Source: an uncultured Pseudomonadota bacterium
GTDB taxonomy: Bacteria > Pseudomonadota > Gammaproteobacteria > Methylococcales > Methylomonadaceae
NCBI GenBank assembly: GCA_903889445.1
Contig: CAISXF010000005.1
Span: 62,001-126,000 of the forward strand
Direction: 5' to 3'
DNA length: 64,000 nt
Shown here: piece after piece, positions 41,541-51,508 of the stretch
Layout: each line of letters begins with the position of its first letter
Position numbering within the stretch: the first letter of the stretch is position 1
Position numbers and translations under genes: made by a program
The notes under the pieces: generated by a model
What the model was told of the DNA's origin: nothing
Databases searched by the model: none
The model's input: only the letters and a program-made list of their open reading frames with translations

Positions 41541-41987
41541 TTAAGATTCTCCTGAAAATTTAAAATCAACAATTTGTCCGTGTTCATCGAAAAACACAGT
41601 GACGTTTTGTTGTTCTCGACTTTGCACTAATTTTTCTTTTTCGACCTGATAGAATGTCGCCATTTCATCATCCGTGACCTTTTTTTTCGCGGCGGGCAAA
41701 ATACGCTGTCGGCGCAATTTCCGCAGCAAAATCCACGCAATCCACACCACGCCTAAAATAATCAGCGTGCCGAGGTAAATTTCCAGTAATTCCAACAGAC
41801 TTTTATAGCCGCCAAACCAGCGCATTTCGTTAATTACGTCGTAATCGCCGCGTAACCAATTGATAACTGTGACAATTGGATAAAGTAAATAGCCCCACAT
41901 AATCCAACAAATCACAGAAACGGCGAAACTACTCAACCGTTTCGACACACTTTGCAATTGTGGAACGTTGATAATGTATTGTTTCAT
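41541..41987 (-). CDS. pgaD: PgaD-like poly-beta-1,6-GlcNAc biosynthesis protein
   Basis: Two membrane segments, position immediately after pgaC and size (148 aa). Confidence 0.7.
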   Translation of the reverse strand: MKQYIINVPQLQSVSKRLSSFAVSVICWIMWGYLLYPIVTVINWLRGDYDVINEMRWFGGYKSLLELLEIYLGTLIILGVVWIAWILLRKLRRQRILPAAKKKVTDDEMATFYQVEKEKLVQSREQQNVTVFFDEHGQIVDFKFSGES

Positions 41988-43297
41988 TTTTCGCGCAATC
42001 CTCTATCGACAGTGACCCAAACGGCGCGTTGTCCGCGTTTTTTTCTAATCGCCCGAAACGTGCCGACAATGGTCGTGCCGACATTCATCAACCAATACAC
42101 AATCGGATACCACACCATCCAATAATAATAACGACCCACACCGCCCGTTTGTGATTCGTAGCGTGAATCAATCGCTAAACTCACGCCGAATTGCAACAAA
42201 CACGTCACGCTCAACAACATACTTGTCCAACTCGGACTCAAATCATGCAGCGATTCATTCGCCGTCAAAGTCAAAAATTCCAGTGGCACAAACAGCAAAT
42301 GCAGCAAAATCAAAAAAGCCCACGTCACGCTAATCAAACATTCACCGTAAAGCAGCCACATTCCGCGCGATGACCAACGAAATAAATCTCGAAAATAGCG
42401 CAATAAAACTTCGCTTCCACCTTGCGACCACCGCACGCGCTGTTTCCACAAACCGTTCAACGTTTCTGGCATCAACACCCAGCACAACGCATTCGGTTCA
42501 AAACGAATTGTCCAACCTGCAAGCTGTAATTTCCAACTGATGTCGATGTCTTCGGTAATCATGTCGTTGCTCCAATAACCGACGTTGTGCAACGCTGATT
42601 TACGAAACGCGGCAATCACGCCCGACACCGTGAACACTTTTCCGTAAGAACGTTGCGCCCGTTTAATCATGCCGACAATCGCTGAAAATTCGCCGACTTG
42701 AATGCGTCCGAGCAAGGTTGAACGGTTGCGAATGCGTGGATTTCCCGTCACCGCGCCAACGTTAGGATTTTCGATAAAATGCCGCACCATCCAACCGACC
42801 GCGTCGGGCGACAACAACGCATCGCCGTCGATACACACCAAAATTTCGCTTTTCGCCAACAACGCCGCCGTTCGCAAACCCATTGCTTTACCTTGATTGG
42901 TTGCCAAATTCACCACGCGCAAATTGTCGTAGTGCGTGGCGAGTTCTTGCAGGATTTCCAGCGTATTGTCTTTGCTGCCGTCGTTAATGGCGATGATTTC
43001 AAAATTGGGATAATGTTGTTTTTGTAAAATCCCAATCGTTTCGCGGACATTTTCACCTTCGTTATAACAAGGCACTAAAATCGAAACGTGTGGCAAATTA
43101 TCAGTGATTGTAAAAGCCGATTTTGGTTGATGCCATTCATAACGCAAACAGAAAATAATTGCGCCAAACATCCAGATGTAAGCCATGAATAGCGGGTAAT
43201 AATAAATAAATTCTTCCATCGATTTATCGATGGGCGACCACCACGCCATAAAATTTTGCCAAAGTGGAATCAATTCAAACGGTACTAAAAAACTCAT
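41984..43297 (-). CDS. pgaC: Poly-beta-1,6-N-acetyl-D-glucosamine synthase (GT2)
   Basis: VSILVPCYNEGENVRETI, CIDGDALLSPDAV, TEDIDISWKLQ, QRVRWSQGG. Confidence 0.9.
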   Translation of the reverse strand: MSFLVPFELIPLWQNFMAWWSPIDKSMEEFIYYYPLFMAYIWMFGAIIFCLRYEWHQPKSAFTITDNLPHVSILVPCYNEGENVRETIGILQKQHYPNFEIIAINDGSKDNTLEILQELATHYDNLRVVNLATNQGKAMGLRTAALLAKSEILVCIDGDALLSPDAVGWMVRHFIENPNVGAVTGNPRIRNRSTLLGRIQVGEFSAIVGMIKRAQRSYGKVFTVSGVIAAFRKSALHNVGYWSNDMITEDIDISWKLQLAGWTIRFEPNALCWVLMPETLNGLWKQRVRWSQGGSEVLLRYFRDLFRWSSRGMWLLYGECLISVTWAFLILLHLLFVPLEFLTLTANESLHDLSPSWTSMLLSVTCLLQFGVSLAIDSRYESQTGGVGRYYYWMVWYPIVYWLMNVGTTIVGTFRAIRKKRGQRAVWVTVDRGLREK

Positions 43298-43596
43298 TTA
43301 TTTGCGTGTGAAAACTTCGTCTATTTTGATCGAAGCAGGTAAGCGTGCCAGCGTTAACCGACCTAATTCACACATTCCTTTCGTTTGCTTACTTAATTTG
43401 ATTTGATGCAGATTTTTGGCAAATTTTACCACAAAAAACCACCCCTCATGTTTCCGAAAATTGCTCAGATTTTCTCTTTTGCTCACATTGAGTAGGCTAC
43501 ATAATTAAATATCTAAATTTGAAAACATGCTTGTTAATGTGGGTTACAGTAAAAAGAATTTTGATTGGACATTGTGGAATGCTAGCAGAGTTTGAA

Positions 43597-43622
43597 AGGC
43601 GCGAATAAATTCACGCCTATTT
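43597..43622. terminator. Candidate terminator downstream of the fds operon
   Basis: Imperfect inverted repeat aggcgcgaa-taaa-ttcacgcct. Confidence 0.35.
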
Positions 43623-43632
43623 TTGAAAAACT

Positions 43633-43854
43633 TTAAACCGTAATTTGAGAAACTGCTGTTTTTGCTAACGGTGATAAACCTTCACCATCATGATTTTTTA
43701 AATGGTCAATAATCGCCTGACGCATTCTTGACTCCCACGAACGCGAAATGTGATTTTTCACCCCTTCCACCGCAATGGTTTTATCAGGGTCAGCATCAAA
43801 AAACGCGCTAATATCGTTTGCCATTTTGACTAATCGTTCAATCTTCATACTCAT
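43633..43854 (-). CDS. fdsD: Formate dehydrogenase delta subunit
   Basis: MKIERLVKMANDISAFFDADPDK...GVKNHISRSWESRMRQAIIDHL. Confidence 0.85.
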   Translation of the reverse strand: MSMKIERLVKMANDISAFFDADPDKTIAVEGVKNHISRSWESRMRQAIIDHLKNHDGEGLSPLAKTAVSQITV

Positions 43855-44691
43855 TTATTCCGTAAATCGTTGTGAATGACTGTAAATCACGCAAGAATTA
43901 TCCCGCGCAAAACCTATTAACGTTAAACCCGATGCTTGAGCTAATCGAATGGCTAACGCTGTCGGAGCTGAAATCGCCACCAAAATTGTCACGCCAACCG
44001 CCGTCGCTTTTTGCACCATTTCATAACTCGCGCGACTGGTCGTAATCATAAAACCTGCGCCAAAATCCGTGTTACGTTTCAACAACGCGCCAATCAATTT
44101 ATCCAACGCATTGTGTCGCCCAACATCTTCGCGTAACTCAATAATTCCCTTTTCGGGCGAAACCCAAGCCACGGCATGAATTGCGCCGGTCAATTGGTTC
44201 AACTTTTGATGTTCCGATAAATTACGCAACGCCGTTGTGAGTTGCGCGGCAGATATTTTCAACTCGCCAGAAACCGAGCGTGTTGGTTTAATCGCTTGTT
44301 TTAATGTCGTCGCGCCACACAACCCACAGCCTGTGCGACCCGTTAAATTACGTCCTTTGTCGGCTAAACCTTGCAAACGTACCTCTGGAATTTTTAGCTG
44401 AACTTCGATACCGTTCGAGCGTTGATACATTTTCGCCGATTCCAATTCTGCCGCATTCGCAATAATGCCTTCGGTCAAACTAAAACCCAATGCAAAATCT
44501 TCTAAATTCGTTGGCGTTGCTAGCATAACGACGTGTGAAACGCCGTTATACATCAACACAACAGGCACTTCTTCGGCGACAAAATCATCAACTGTTGAAA
44601 TCTCGCCATTTTTAAAACGGATTACTGGAACAGACTGATAACTTGACCAGCCCAATTCCAGCACCGAGGCTAAAAATTCGTCGTTAGGCAT
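43855..44691 (-). CDS. fdhD: Formate dehydrogenase accessory sulfurtransferase FdhD
   Basis: GRTGCGLCGATTLKQAI, LREDVGRHNALDKLIGA, ITTSRASYEMVQKA. Confidence 0.95.
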   Translation of the reverse strand: MPNDEFLASVLELGWSSYQSVPVIRFKNGEISTVDDFVAEEVPVVLMYNGVSHVVMLATPTNLEDFALGFSLTEGIIANAAELESAKMYQRSNGIEVQLKIPEVRLQGLADKGRNLTGRTGCGLCGATTLKQAIKPTRSVSGELKISAAQLTTALRNLSEHQKLNQLTGAIHAVAWVSPEKGIIELREDVGRHNALDKLIGALLKRNTDFGAGFMITTSRASYEMVQKATAVGVTILVAISAPTALAIRLAQASGLTLIGFARDNSCVIYSHSQRFTE

Positions 44692-47530
44692 GAGCCGCTT
44701 GCGCTAACAAATCGAGTTGATTTTCAGTGAAAGCGCGATAACCTTGCTGCCATTCTGAACTTTGCGTGACTTTGGTGACTTGAACCGCTGTGACTTTATA
44801 TTCTGGGCAGTTTGTCGCCCAATCGGAATTATCAGTCGTTATCACATTCGCGCCCGATTCAGGAAAATGGAACGTAGTATAAACGACACCAGGTTGCACG
44901 CGCTCTGAAACCAAAGCGTGTAAAACCGTTTCGCCCACACGACTTTTAATGCCGACCCAATCGCCATCGTGAATGCCACGATCTTCCGCATCGTGCGGAT
45001 GAATTTCTAAAATATCTTCCGAATGCCACACATTATTTTCGGTACGGCGCGTTTGTGCGCCCACGTTGTAATGCGCCAAAATTCGACCTGTTGTCAAAAT
45101 CAAGGGGAACTTGCCATTCACACGTTCTTGCGTCGCAACAAATTCGGTCAACATAAACAAGCCTTTGCCGTTATCACGCAAAAATTCTTCCGTGTGCATA
45201 ATCGGCGTACCCGTTGACGCTTCGTCATAACAAGGCCATTGAATGCTGCCTAATTCGTCAATTTTTGCATAACTCACACCCACAAAAGTTGGCATGAGAC
45301 TGGCAATTTCAGCCATGATTTCAGACGGATGACTGTAATTCATCGGATAGCCGAGCGCGTTCGACAACATTTGCGTGACTTCCCAATCGGCATAACCCGC
45401 AAGTGGACGCATGGTTTTACGAACAGGTGAAATACGGCGTTCAGCGTTGGTAAATGTGCCATCTTTTTCTAAAAACGATGCACCTGGCAAGAAAACGTGT
45501 GCGAATTTCGCCGTTTCGTTCAAGAAAATATCTTGCACAATCACACATTCCATTGCCCGCAAAGCCGCGTGAACGTGCGTAATATCGGGGTCAGATTGAG
45601 CAATATCCTCGCCTTCGCAATACAAGCCCATAAATGTGCCATCCATTGCCGCATCAAACATATTTGGAATTCGCAAACCAGGATTGATGCTTAATTTTGC
45701 ACCCCATGTTTTTTCAAATAAATCATGTGTTTTAGGGTCAGAAACGTGGCGATAACCCGGTAATTCATGCGGGAACGAACCCATATCGCACGAGCCTTGC
45801 ACGTTATTTTGTCCGCGTAATGGATTCACACCCACGCCGTCACGTCCTAAATTGCCTGTCGCCATCGCTAAATTTGCAATGCCGATAACCATTGTCGAAC
45901 CTTGACTGTGTTCCGTGACACCTAAACCGTAATAAATCGCGCCATTTTTTGCCGTGGCATACAAACGCGCCGCCGCTCTCATTTCTGCCGCTGGAACACC
46001 TGTAATCGATTCAGTCGCTTCAGGTGAATGACGTTCATCGGCAATAAACGTGCGCCATTTATTAAACGAGGCAATTTCACAACGCGCATTGACAAAATCT
46101 TCATCGACTAAACCTTCACTTACAATAACGTGTGCCAACGCATTGATTAACGCTACGTTGGTACTTGGACGTAATTTCAAATGATAATCAGCTTGAACGT
46201 GTGGCGTTTTGACTAAATCAATTTCGCGCGGATCAACGACAATTAAATTCGCACCTTGACGCAAACGTTTTTTCATTTGCGAACCAAACACAGGATGTCC
46301 GTCAGTTGGATTTGCGCCAATGACTAAAATTACGTCCGCTTTCATCACCGAATCAAAATCTTGTGTTCCCGATGATTCGCCAAACGTTTGTTTTAAACCG
46401 TAACCTGTTGGTGAATGGCAAACTCGCGCACAAGTATCCACGTTGTTATTGCCAAAACCTGCACGAATCAATTTTTGAACTAAATAGGCTTCTTCGTTGG
46501 TGCAACGTGATGACGTTAAGCCGCCGACGGAATCTTTGCCATATTTCGCTTGAATGCGCTTCATTTCTGATGCTGCGTAAGCAATCGCTTCTTCCCATGA
46601 AACTTCTTTCCAAGCATCTTGAATACTGGCACGAATCATGGGTTTTGTGATGCGGTCTTTGTGCGTCGCGTAACCAAAGGCAAAACGTCCTTTTACGCAT
46701 GAATGTCCGTGATTGGCTTGACCATTTTTGTCAGGCACCATACGAATGACTTGCTCGCCTTTCATTTCAGCACGGAATGAACAGCCCACGCCGCAATATG
46801 CACACGTTGTGATAATGGCGTGTTCAGGTTGACCATTTTCGATAACGTTATTTTCCATTAACGTTGCAGTCGGACAGGCTTGAACACACGCGCCACATGA
46901 AACACATTCAGAACTTAAAAAATCTTCGTTTTGTCCAGGTGAAACTTTGGAATCAAAACCGCGTCCGTCGATGGTTAACGCGAATGTGCCTTGCGTTTCT
47001 TCACACGCGCGAACGCAACGTGAACAGACAATACATTTACTTGGGTCAAAGGTGAAATACGGGTTTGACGTGTCTTTTTCAGCATTTAAATGTGTTTCGA
47101 CAGGGTTATAACGCACTTCGCGCAAACCGACCGCGCCCGCCATATCTTGCAATTCACAATCGCCATTTGCTGAACACGTTAAACAATCTAATGGGTGATC
47201 AGAAATATACAATTCCATGACACCGCGACGCACTTCGGCGAGTTTTTGATTTTGGGTGACGGCTTTCATGCCTTCAAAAACAGGCGTTGTACACGAAGCA
47301 GGCAAACCGCGACCGCCTTCAATTTGCACCACACACAAACGACATGAACCAAATGGTTCGATGCTGTCAGTCGCGCAGAGTTTTGGAATATCAATCCCAA
47401 TGCTTGCCGCCGCACGCATTACCGACGTTCCCGCAGGAACGGTGACTTTAAAACCGTCAATTTCTAAATTGACCATTTCGGTCGCCGAACTCGCCGGCGT
47501 GCCGAAATCTTTTTCTTTATTTATGCTCAT
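44684..47530 (-). CDS. fdsA: NAD-dependent formate dehydrogenase alpha subunit
   Basis: N-terminal 2Fe-2S/4Fe-4S domains, TTCAYCGVGCSFRAEMKG, molybdopterin oxidoreductase domain ending in GANVITTDNSDWATNCPEYKVTAV. Confidence 0.95.
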   Translation of the reverse strand: MSINKEKDFGTPASSATEMVNLEIDGFKVTVPAGTSVMRAAASIGIDIPKLCATDSIEPFGSCRLCVVQIEGGRGLPASCTTPVFEGMKAVTQNQKLAEVRRGVMELYISDHPLDCLTCSANGDCELQDMAGAVGLREVRYNPVETHLNAEKDTSNPYFTFDPSKCIVCSRCVRACEETQGTFALTIDGRGFDSKVSPGQNEDFLSSECVSCGACVQACPTATLMENNVIENGQPEHAIITTCAYCGVGCSFRAEMKGEQVIRMVPDKNGQANHGHSCVKGRFAFGYATHKDRITKPMIRASIQDAWKEVSWEEAIAYAASEMKRIQAKYGKDSVGGLTSSRCTNEEAYLVQKLIRAGFGNNNVDTCARVCHSPTGYGLKQTFGESSGTQDFDSVMKADVILVIGANPTDGHPVFGSQMKKRLRQGANLIVVDPREIDLVKTPHVQADYHLKLRPSTNVALINALAHVIVSEGLVDEDFVNARCEIASFNKWRTFIADERHSPEATESITGVPAAEMRAAARLYATAKNGAIYYGLGVTEHSQGSTMVIGIANLAMATGNLGRDGVGVNPLRGQNNVQGSCDMGSFPHELPGYRHVSDPKTHDLFEKTWGAKLSINPGLRIPNMFDAAMDGTFMGLYCEGEDIAQSDPDITHVHAALRAMECVIVQDIFLNETAKFAHVFLPGASFLEKDGTFTNAERRISPVRKTMRPLAGYADWEVTQMLSNALGYPMNYSHPSEIMAEIASLMPTFVGVSYAKIDELGSIQWPCYDEASTGTPIMHTEEFLRDNGKGLFMLTEFVATQERVNGKFPLILTTGRILAHYNVGAQTRRTENNVWHSEDILEIHPHDAEDRGIHDGDWVGIKSRVGETVLHALVSERVQPGVVYTTFHFPESGANVITTDNSDWATNCPEYKVTAVQVTKVTQSSEWQQGYRAFTENQLDLLAQAAHA

Positions 47531-47551
47531 TGTTTTATTCTCGTTATTATT

Positions 47552-49105
47552 TTAAGCGGCATTATGTTCGACGCGGACACCAAAATCTTCAGGGAAATGA
47601 TTGAGCGCACTCAACACAGGATATGGAGTCATGCCGCCTAACGCGCATAATGAACTGTTCAACATCGTGTCACACAACGAACGTAACAACGGAATGTTTT
47701 TGTCTAAATCGCGTTTATTGACGATTTCGTCCATCACTTCATAACCGCGCGTTGAACCGATTCGGCATGGCGTACATTTTCCACACGATTCAACCGCGCA
47801 GAATTCCATGCTGTATTTTGCCATTTCTGCCATATCGACCGTGTCATCAAATGCCACAATTCCGCCGTGACCGACAACCGCCCAAAGTGCCGCAAACGCT
47901 TCATAATCCAAAGGTGTGTCGAATTGTGATTCGGGCAAATATGCGCCCAAAGGCCCGCCAACTTGAACCGAACGAATCGGTTTTCCTGTCGCAGAACCAC
48001 CGCCAAAATCATAAAGTAATTCGCGCAACGTCACGCCAAACGCTAATTCAACCAAACCTGGATGTTTTAAATTTCCCGCCAATTGCAACGGCAACGTGCC
48101 GCGTGAACGTCCCATGCCGAAGTCGCGGTAAAAATCGCCGCCTTTGTCTAAAATGATTGGCACAGAAGCCAATGAAATCACGTTATTCACAACGGTGGGT
48201 TTGCCGAATAATCCGCTGATTGCTGGCAATGGTGGTTTGAAACGCACCAAACCGCGTTTGCCTTCTAAACTTTCCATCAATGAAGTTTCTTCGCCACAAA
48301 CGTACGCGCCCGCGCCTTGGCGAACTTCCAAATGGAACGCGCGTCCGCTGCCTTGAACGTCGTCGCCCAAATAACCCGCCGCGTAAGCATTGGCAATCGC
48401 CGTGTTTAAAATTTCAAAAGCGTGCGGATATTCGATGCGTAAATAAATATAACCTTGCGTTGCGCTAACCGCCAAACCCGCAATCGTCATGCCTTCGATT
48501 AACACAAACGGGTCGCCTTCCATAATCATACGGTCAGAAAATGTGCCTGAATCGCCTTCGTCCGCATTGCAAATAATGTATTTTTGATCAGCTTGCGTAT
48601 TTAAAACGGTGTTCCATTTAATGCCTGTTGGAAATGCCGCGCCGCCACGTCCACGCAAACCTGAATCGGAAACGTGTTTGACGATGTCAGCTTGCGAAAT
48701 TTCTAACGCATTTTTTAAACCACGATAACCGTCATGCGCCATGTAATCTTCTAAACTAACGGGATCGGTAATGCCAACGCGAGCAAATGTTAAACGTTGT
48801 TGGTTTTTGAAATACGGAATTTCTTCGGTTAAACCTAAAGATAATGCGTGTGAACCATCGTTTAAAAAATCGGCATCAAATAAACTCGAAACGTCGCTGG
48901 TTTTCACTGCGCCGTAAGCAATTCGACCGTTATCGGTTGCGACTTCAACCATCGGTTCAAGCCAATACATGCCGCGCGAACCATTCCGAACAATGTTGAT
49001 TTCAACGCCACGTTTTTCAGCTTCTTGCGCGATGGCATTGGCGACACGATCTGCGCCAACTGAGACCGCGCTTGAATCGCAAGGCACATAAACTGTGATA
49101 CTCAT
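47552..49105 (-). CDS. fdsB: Formate dehydrogenase beta subunit (NuoF-like)
   Basis: SGLRGRGGAAFPTGIKW, ICNADEGDSGTFSDRMIMEGDPF, ESCGKCTPCRIGSTRG. Confidence 0.95.
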   Translation of the reverse strand: MSITVYVPCDSSAVSVGADRVANAIAQEAEKRGVEINIVRNGSRGMYWLEPMVEVATDNGRIAYGAVKTSDVSSLFDADFLNDGSHALSLGLTEEIPYFKNQQRLTFARVGITDPVSLEDYMAHDGYRGLKNALEISQADIVKHVSDSGLRGRGGAAFPTGIKWNTVLNTQADQKYIICNADEGDSGTFSDRMIMEGDPFVLIEGMTIAGLAVSATQGYIYLRIEYPHAFEILNTAIANAYAAGYLGDDVQGSGRAFHLEVRQGAGAYVCGEETSLMESLEGKRGLVRFKPPLPAISGLFGKPTVVNNVISLASVPIILDKGGDFYRDFGMGRSRGTLPLQLAGNLKHPGLVELAFGVTLRELLYDFGGGSATGKPIRSVQVGGPLGAYLPESQFDTPLDYEAFAALWAVVGHGGIVAFDDTVDMAEMAKYSMEFCAVESCGKCTPCRIGSTRGYEVMDEIVNKRDLDKNIPLLRSLCDTMLNSSLCALGGMTPYPVLSALNHFPEDFGVRVEHNAA

Positions 49106-49575
49106 GCCGATTTCTCCTTCAAAAGTTCGTCAAAATCAGCCGTTGAAACTTTGCCATAAACATCTTTGCCAATTTGAATCGCGGGCGAACACGCGCAATT
49201 GCCTAAACAATAAATCGGTTCAAGTGAAAATTGTCCGTCTGCGGTGGTTTCGTGGTAATCAATGCCGAGTTTGGTTTTAACGTGATTTTCTAATTCTTTT
49301 CCGCCAAGTGATAAACACGATTCGGCACGGCAAACTTGAATCGTATGTTTGCCTGGCGCGGTATCACGAAAATAATGATAAAAACTAATCACGCCATGCA
49401 CTTCCGCGCGGGACAAATTTAATTCTTTGGCAATGGTTGGAACGGTTTCGGGTGGCACATAACCTAACGCATTCTGCACCGCGTGCAAAATCGGAAGTAA
49501 CGCGCCTTTTTTATCTTTGAGATCGGCGACAATCGTCTGCACGGTCTGCATCATAGTTGGTTCTGTCATGTTCAC
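49102..49575 (-). CDS. fdsG: Formate dehydrogenase gamma subunit (NuoE-like)
   Basis: LSRAEVHGVISFYHYFRDTAPGKHTIQVCRAESCLSLGG, PIYCLGNCACSPAIQIG. Confidence 0.95.
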   Translation of the reverse strand: MNMTEPTMMQTVQTIVADLKDKKGALLPILHAVQNALGYVPPETVPTIAKELNLSRAEVHGVISFYHYFRDTAPGKHTIQVCRAESCLSLGGKELENHVKTKLGIDYHETTADGQFSLEPIYCLGNCACSPAIQIGKDVYGKVSTADFDELLKEKSA

Positions 49576-49710
49576 TCGCTCTTAGAATTCTGTTCAAAAA
49601 CATTCATAAAAATCGGCGATAGAATAGCACAGTTGTAACACTATAAAAATACTACGATTGAGGGGGAATTGTGTGTTGTGTAGCGGATTTTAGGCGGGAT
49701 TTTGAAAAAG

Positions 49711-49746
49711 TTCTAAGCGATAAAAACGAGTTTTGACCGCTTAGAA
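49711..49746 (-). terminator. Terminator downstream of creA
   Basis: 9-bp stem ttctaagcg...cgcttagaa; minus strand continues cttttt. Confidence 0.6.
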
Positions 49747-49757
49747 TTTGAGAGGCG

Positions 49758-50225
49758 TTAATTCCACTTCATGATTGGCACCGTTGAAATCGAATTTTTC
49801 GGCGAGCCGTCAATCAATTTGTCGCTGTAAACCAAGTAAATCAGCACGTTTCGTTTTTTGTCCAAGAAACGCACCACTTGCAGCGTTTTGAAAATTAACG
49901 AGCGGTTTTCTTTAAAAACCACGTCACCATTTTTCAAATTTCCTAATTTGCTGACATCAATCGCGCCAATTTGACGGCACGCAATTGACGCTTCAGACGG
50001 ATCTTCAGCCAAACCCACCGCGCCTTTTAAACCGCCTGTTTTTGCTTTTGAAACGTGACACGTTACGCCTGCGACTTCGGGATCATCAAAGGCTTCAATC
50101 ACAATTTTACTGTTCGGACTGAGTAAATTAAACGTAGTTGACACTTCGCCAATTTCTTCCGCTACGACCGAAAAGGCAAATGTTGCCAACAAACCCGCCG
50201 CAAGCACTTTTGCCATTATTTTCAT
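49758..50225 (-). CDS. creA: CreA family protein
   Basis: [65 protein letters not shown]. Confidence 0.92.
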   Translation of the reverse strand: MKIMAKVLAAGLLATFAFSVVAEEIGEVSTTFNLLSPNSKIVIEAFDDPEVAGVTCHVSKAKTGGLKGAVGLAEDPSEASIACRQIGAIDVSKLGNLKNGDVVFKENRSLIFKTLQVVRFLDKKRNVLIYLVYSDKLIDGSPKNSISTVPIMKWN

Positions 50226-50821
50226 AACAACAAACTAATTGGTTGGAACAAATCTTCAATCGTGCGACCGGTGGCGTTTTCACCAATCGCGTGCATTTTC
50301 CATTCGCCATTGTGACGATACAATTTTGCCATAATTTGTGCGGTGTGTGCGCCTTGTGAAGTCAATGTGTAACGCGCAATTTCGTTCTGATTACCACCGT
50401 CTAACAAACGGCAATACGCATTTTCAACTTCATCAAACGTTTGTCCGCTGAATGAATTAACCGTAAAAACCAACGCTGTGACGTTTTCAGGTACGCGGCT
50501 CAAGTCCACGATAATTTGTTCGTCATCGCCGTCGCCTTTACCGGTGCGATTATCACCTGTGTGAACAATGCTACCGTCTTTGCTTTTAAGTCGCCCGAAG
50601 TAAATTGCGTCCACTTCTTTATTACCCGCAAACATAATGCAGGACGCATCTAAATCAATCGAACCACCGCCAGAACCGCCGAATAATCCACCCAATAACC
50701 CGCTTTTTTTCTCGCCGGTTTGTTTTGCGTCCCACCCCAACCCCATGACCACTTTCGTGAGCGTTGCACCGGATTCTTTGGAGAGGGAAATTTTTTGCCC
50801 TTTTTCGAGGTTAATCGCCAT
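50222..50821 (-). CDS. TerD family protein
   Basis: [57 protein letters not shown]. Confidence 0.92.
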   Translation of the reverse strand: MAINLEKGQKISLSKESGATLTKVVMGLGWDAKQTGEKKSGLLGGLFGGSGGGSIDLDASCIMFAGNKEVDAIYFGRLKSKDGSIVHTGDNRTGKGDGDDEQIIVDLSRVPENVTALVFTVNSFSGQTFDEVENAYCRLLDGGNQNEIARYTLTSQGAHTAQIMAKLYRHNGEWKMHAIGENATGRTIEDLFQPISLLL

Positions 50822-50829
50822 TTTCAGTC

Positions 50830-51405
50830 CTAAACACTTACGCCAAAAGAAGTCGCTAACGGAGCCAATCCGCCTGCAAAACCTTGTCCAACTGCACGGA
50901 ATTTCCAATCTGTACCATTGCGATACAATTCACCGAAAATCATAGCGGTTTCAGTTGAAGCGTCTTCACTCAAATCATAACGCGCTAATTCCACGCCGCC
51001 GTCTTCGTTAATCACGCGAATGTAAGCATTTCGCACTTGACCAAAATTTTGGTGGCGCGTTTCGCCTTCATCAATCGTGACGCAAAAAACGACACGGTTG
51101 ATGTCCACTGGCACTCTGGATAATTCGATTTTAATGGTTTCGTCATCGCCCGCACCGGCACCCGTTCTATCATCACCTGCATGTTGAACGGCACCATCGG
51201 CAACTATTTTTTCGCCATAAAAGCAAAAATCTTTGTCGCTACGAACTTTATCGTCCGCTTTGAGTAAAAAAGCACTGGCATCTAAATCGAATGCCACGCC
51301 GTCAGTGGCGCGTTCTGCCCAACCCAAACCGACAACGATTTTGTTTAAATTCGGGACTTCTTTACTTAAATTAACATTGCCGCCTTTGCTTAATGAAACT
51401 GCCAT
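50830..51405 (-). CDS. TerD family protein (TerD/TerE-like)
   Basis: [53 protein letters not shown]. Confidence 0.93.
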   Translation of the reverse strand: MAVSLSKGGNVNLSKEVPNLNKIVVGLGWAERATDGVAFDLDASAFLLKADDKVRSDKDFCFYGEKIVADGAVQHAGDDRTGAGAGDDETIKIELSRVPVDINRVVFCVTIDEGETRHQNFGQVRNAYIRVINEDGGVELARYDLSEDASTETAMIFGELYRNGTDWKFRAVGQGFAGGLAPLATSFGVSV

Positions 51406-51508
51406 TTTGTACACTCCAAGATTGTTGTTATGAATGAAAAACGCGGTTGCGCCATTGTTATTATGTGGATGATAAGACTAAAAACAAGTGAATTTTAGAT
51501 TTTCCAAT

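Noticed and set aside
43298-43486. 62-aa minus-strand ORF immediately upstream of pgaC
   Set aside because: No recognisable motif; more probably the pgaC leader/promoter region. A conserved small protein cannot be excluded.
43633-49575. Formate dehydrogenase operon as a novel system
   Set aside because: Gene content and order (fdsG-fdsB-fdsA-fdhD-fdsD) match the known NAD-dependent formate dehydrogenase operon.
50222-51405. Complete tellurite-resistance/phage-defence Ter operon
   Set aside because: Only two TerD-family genes are present; no terC, terB, terZ or associated biosynthetic genes in the window.
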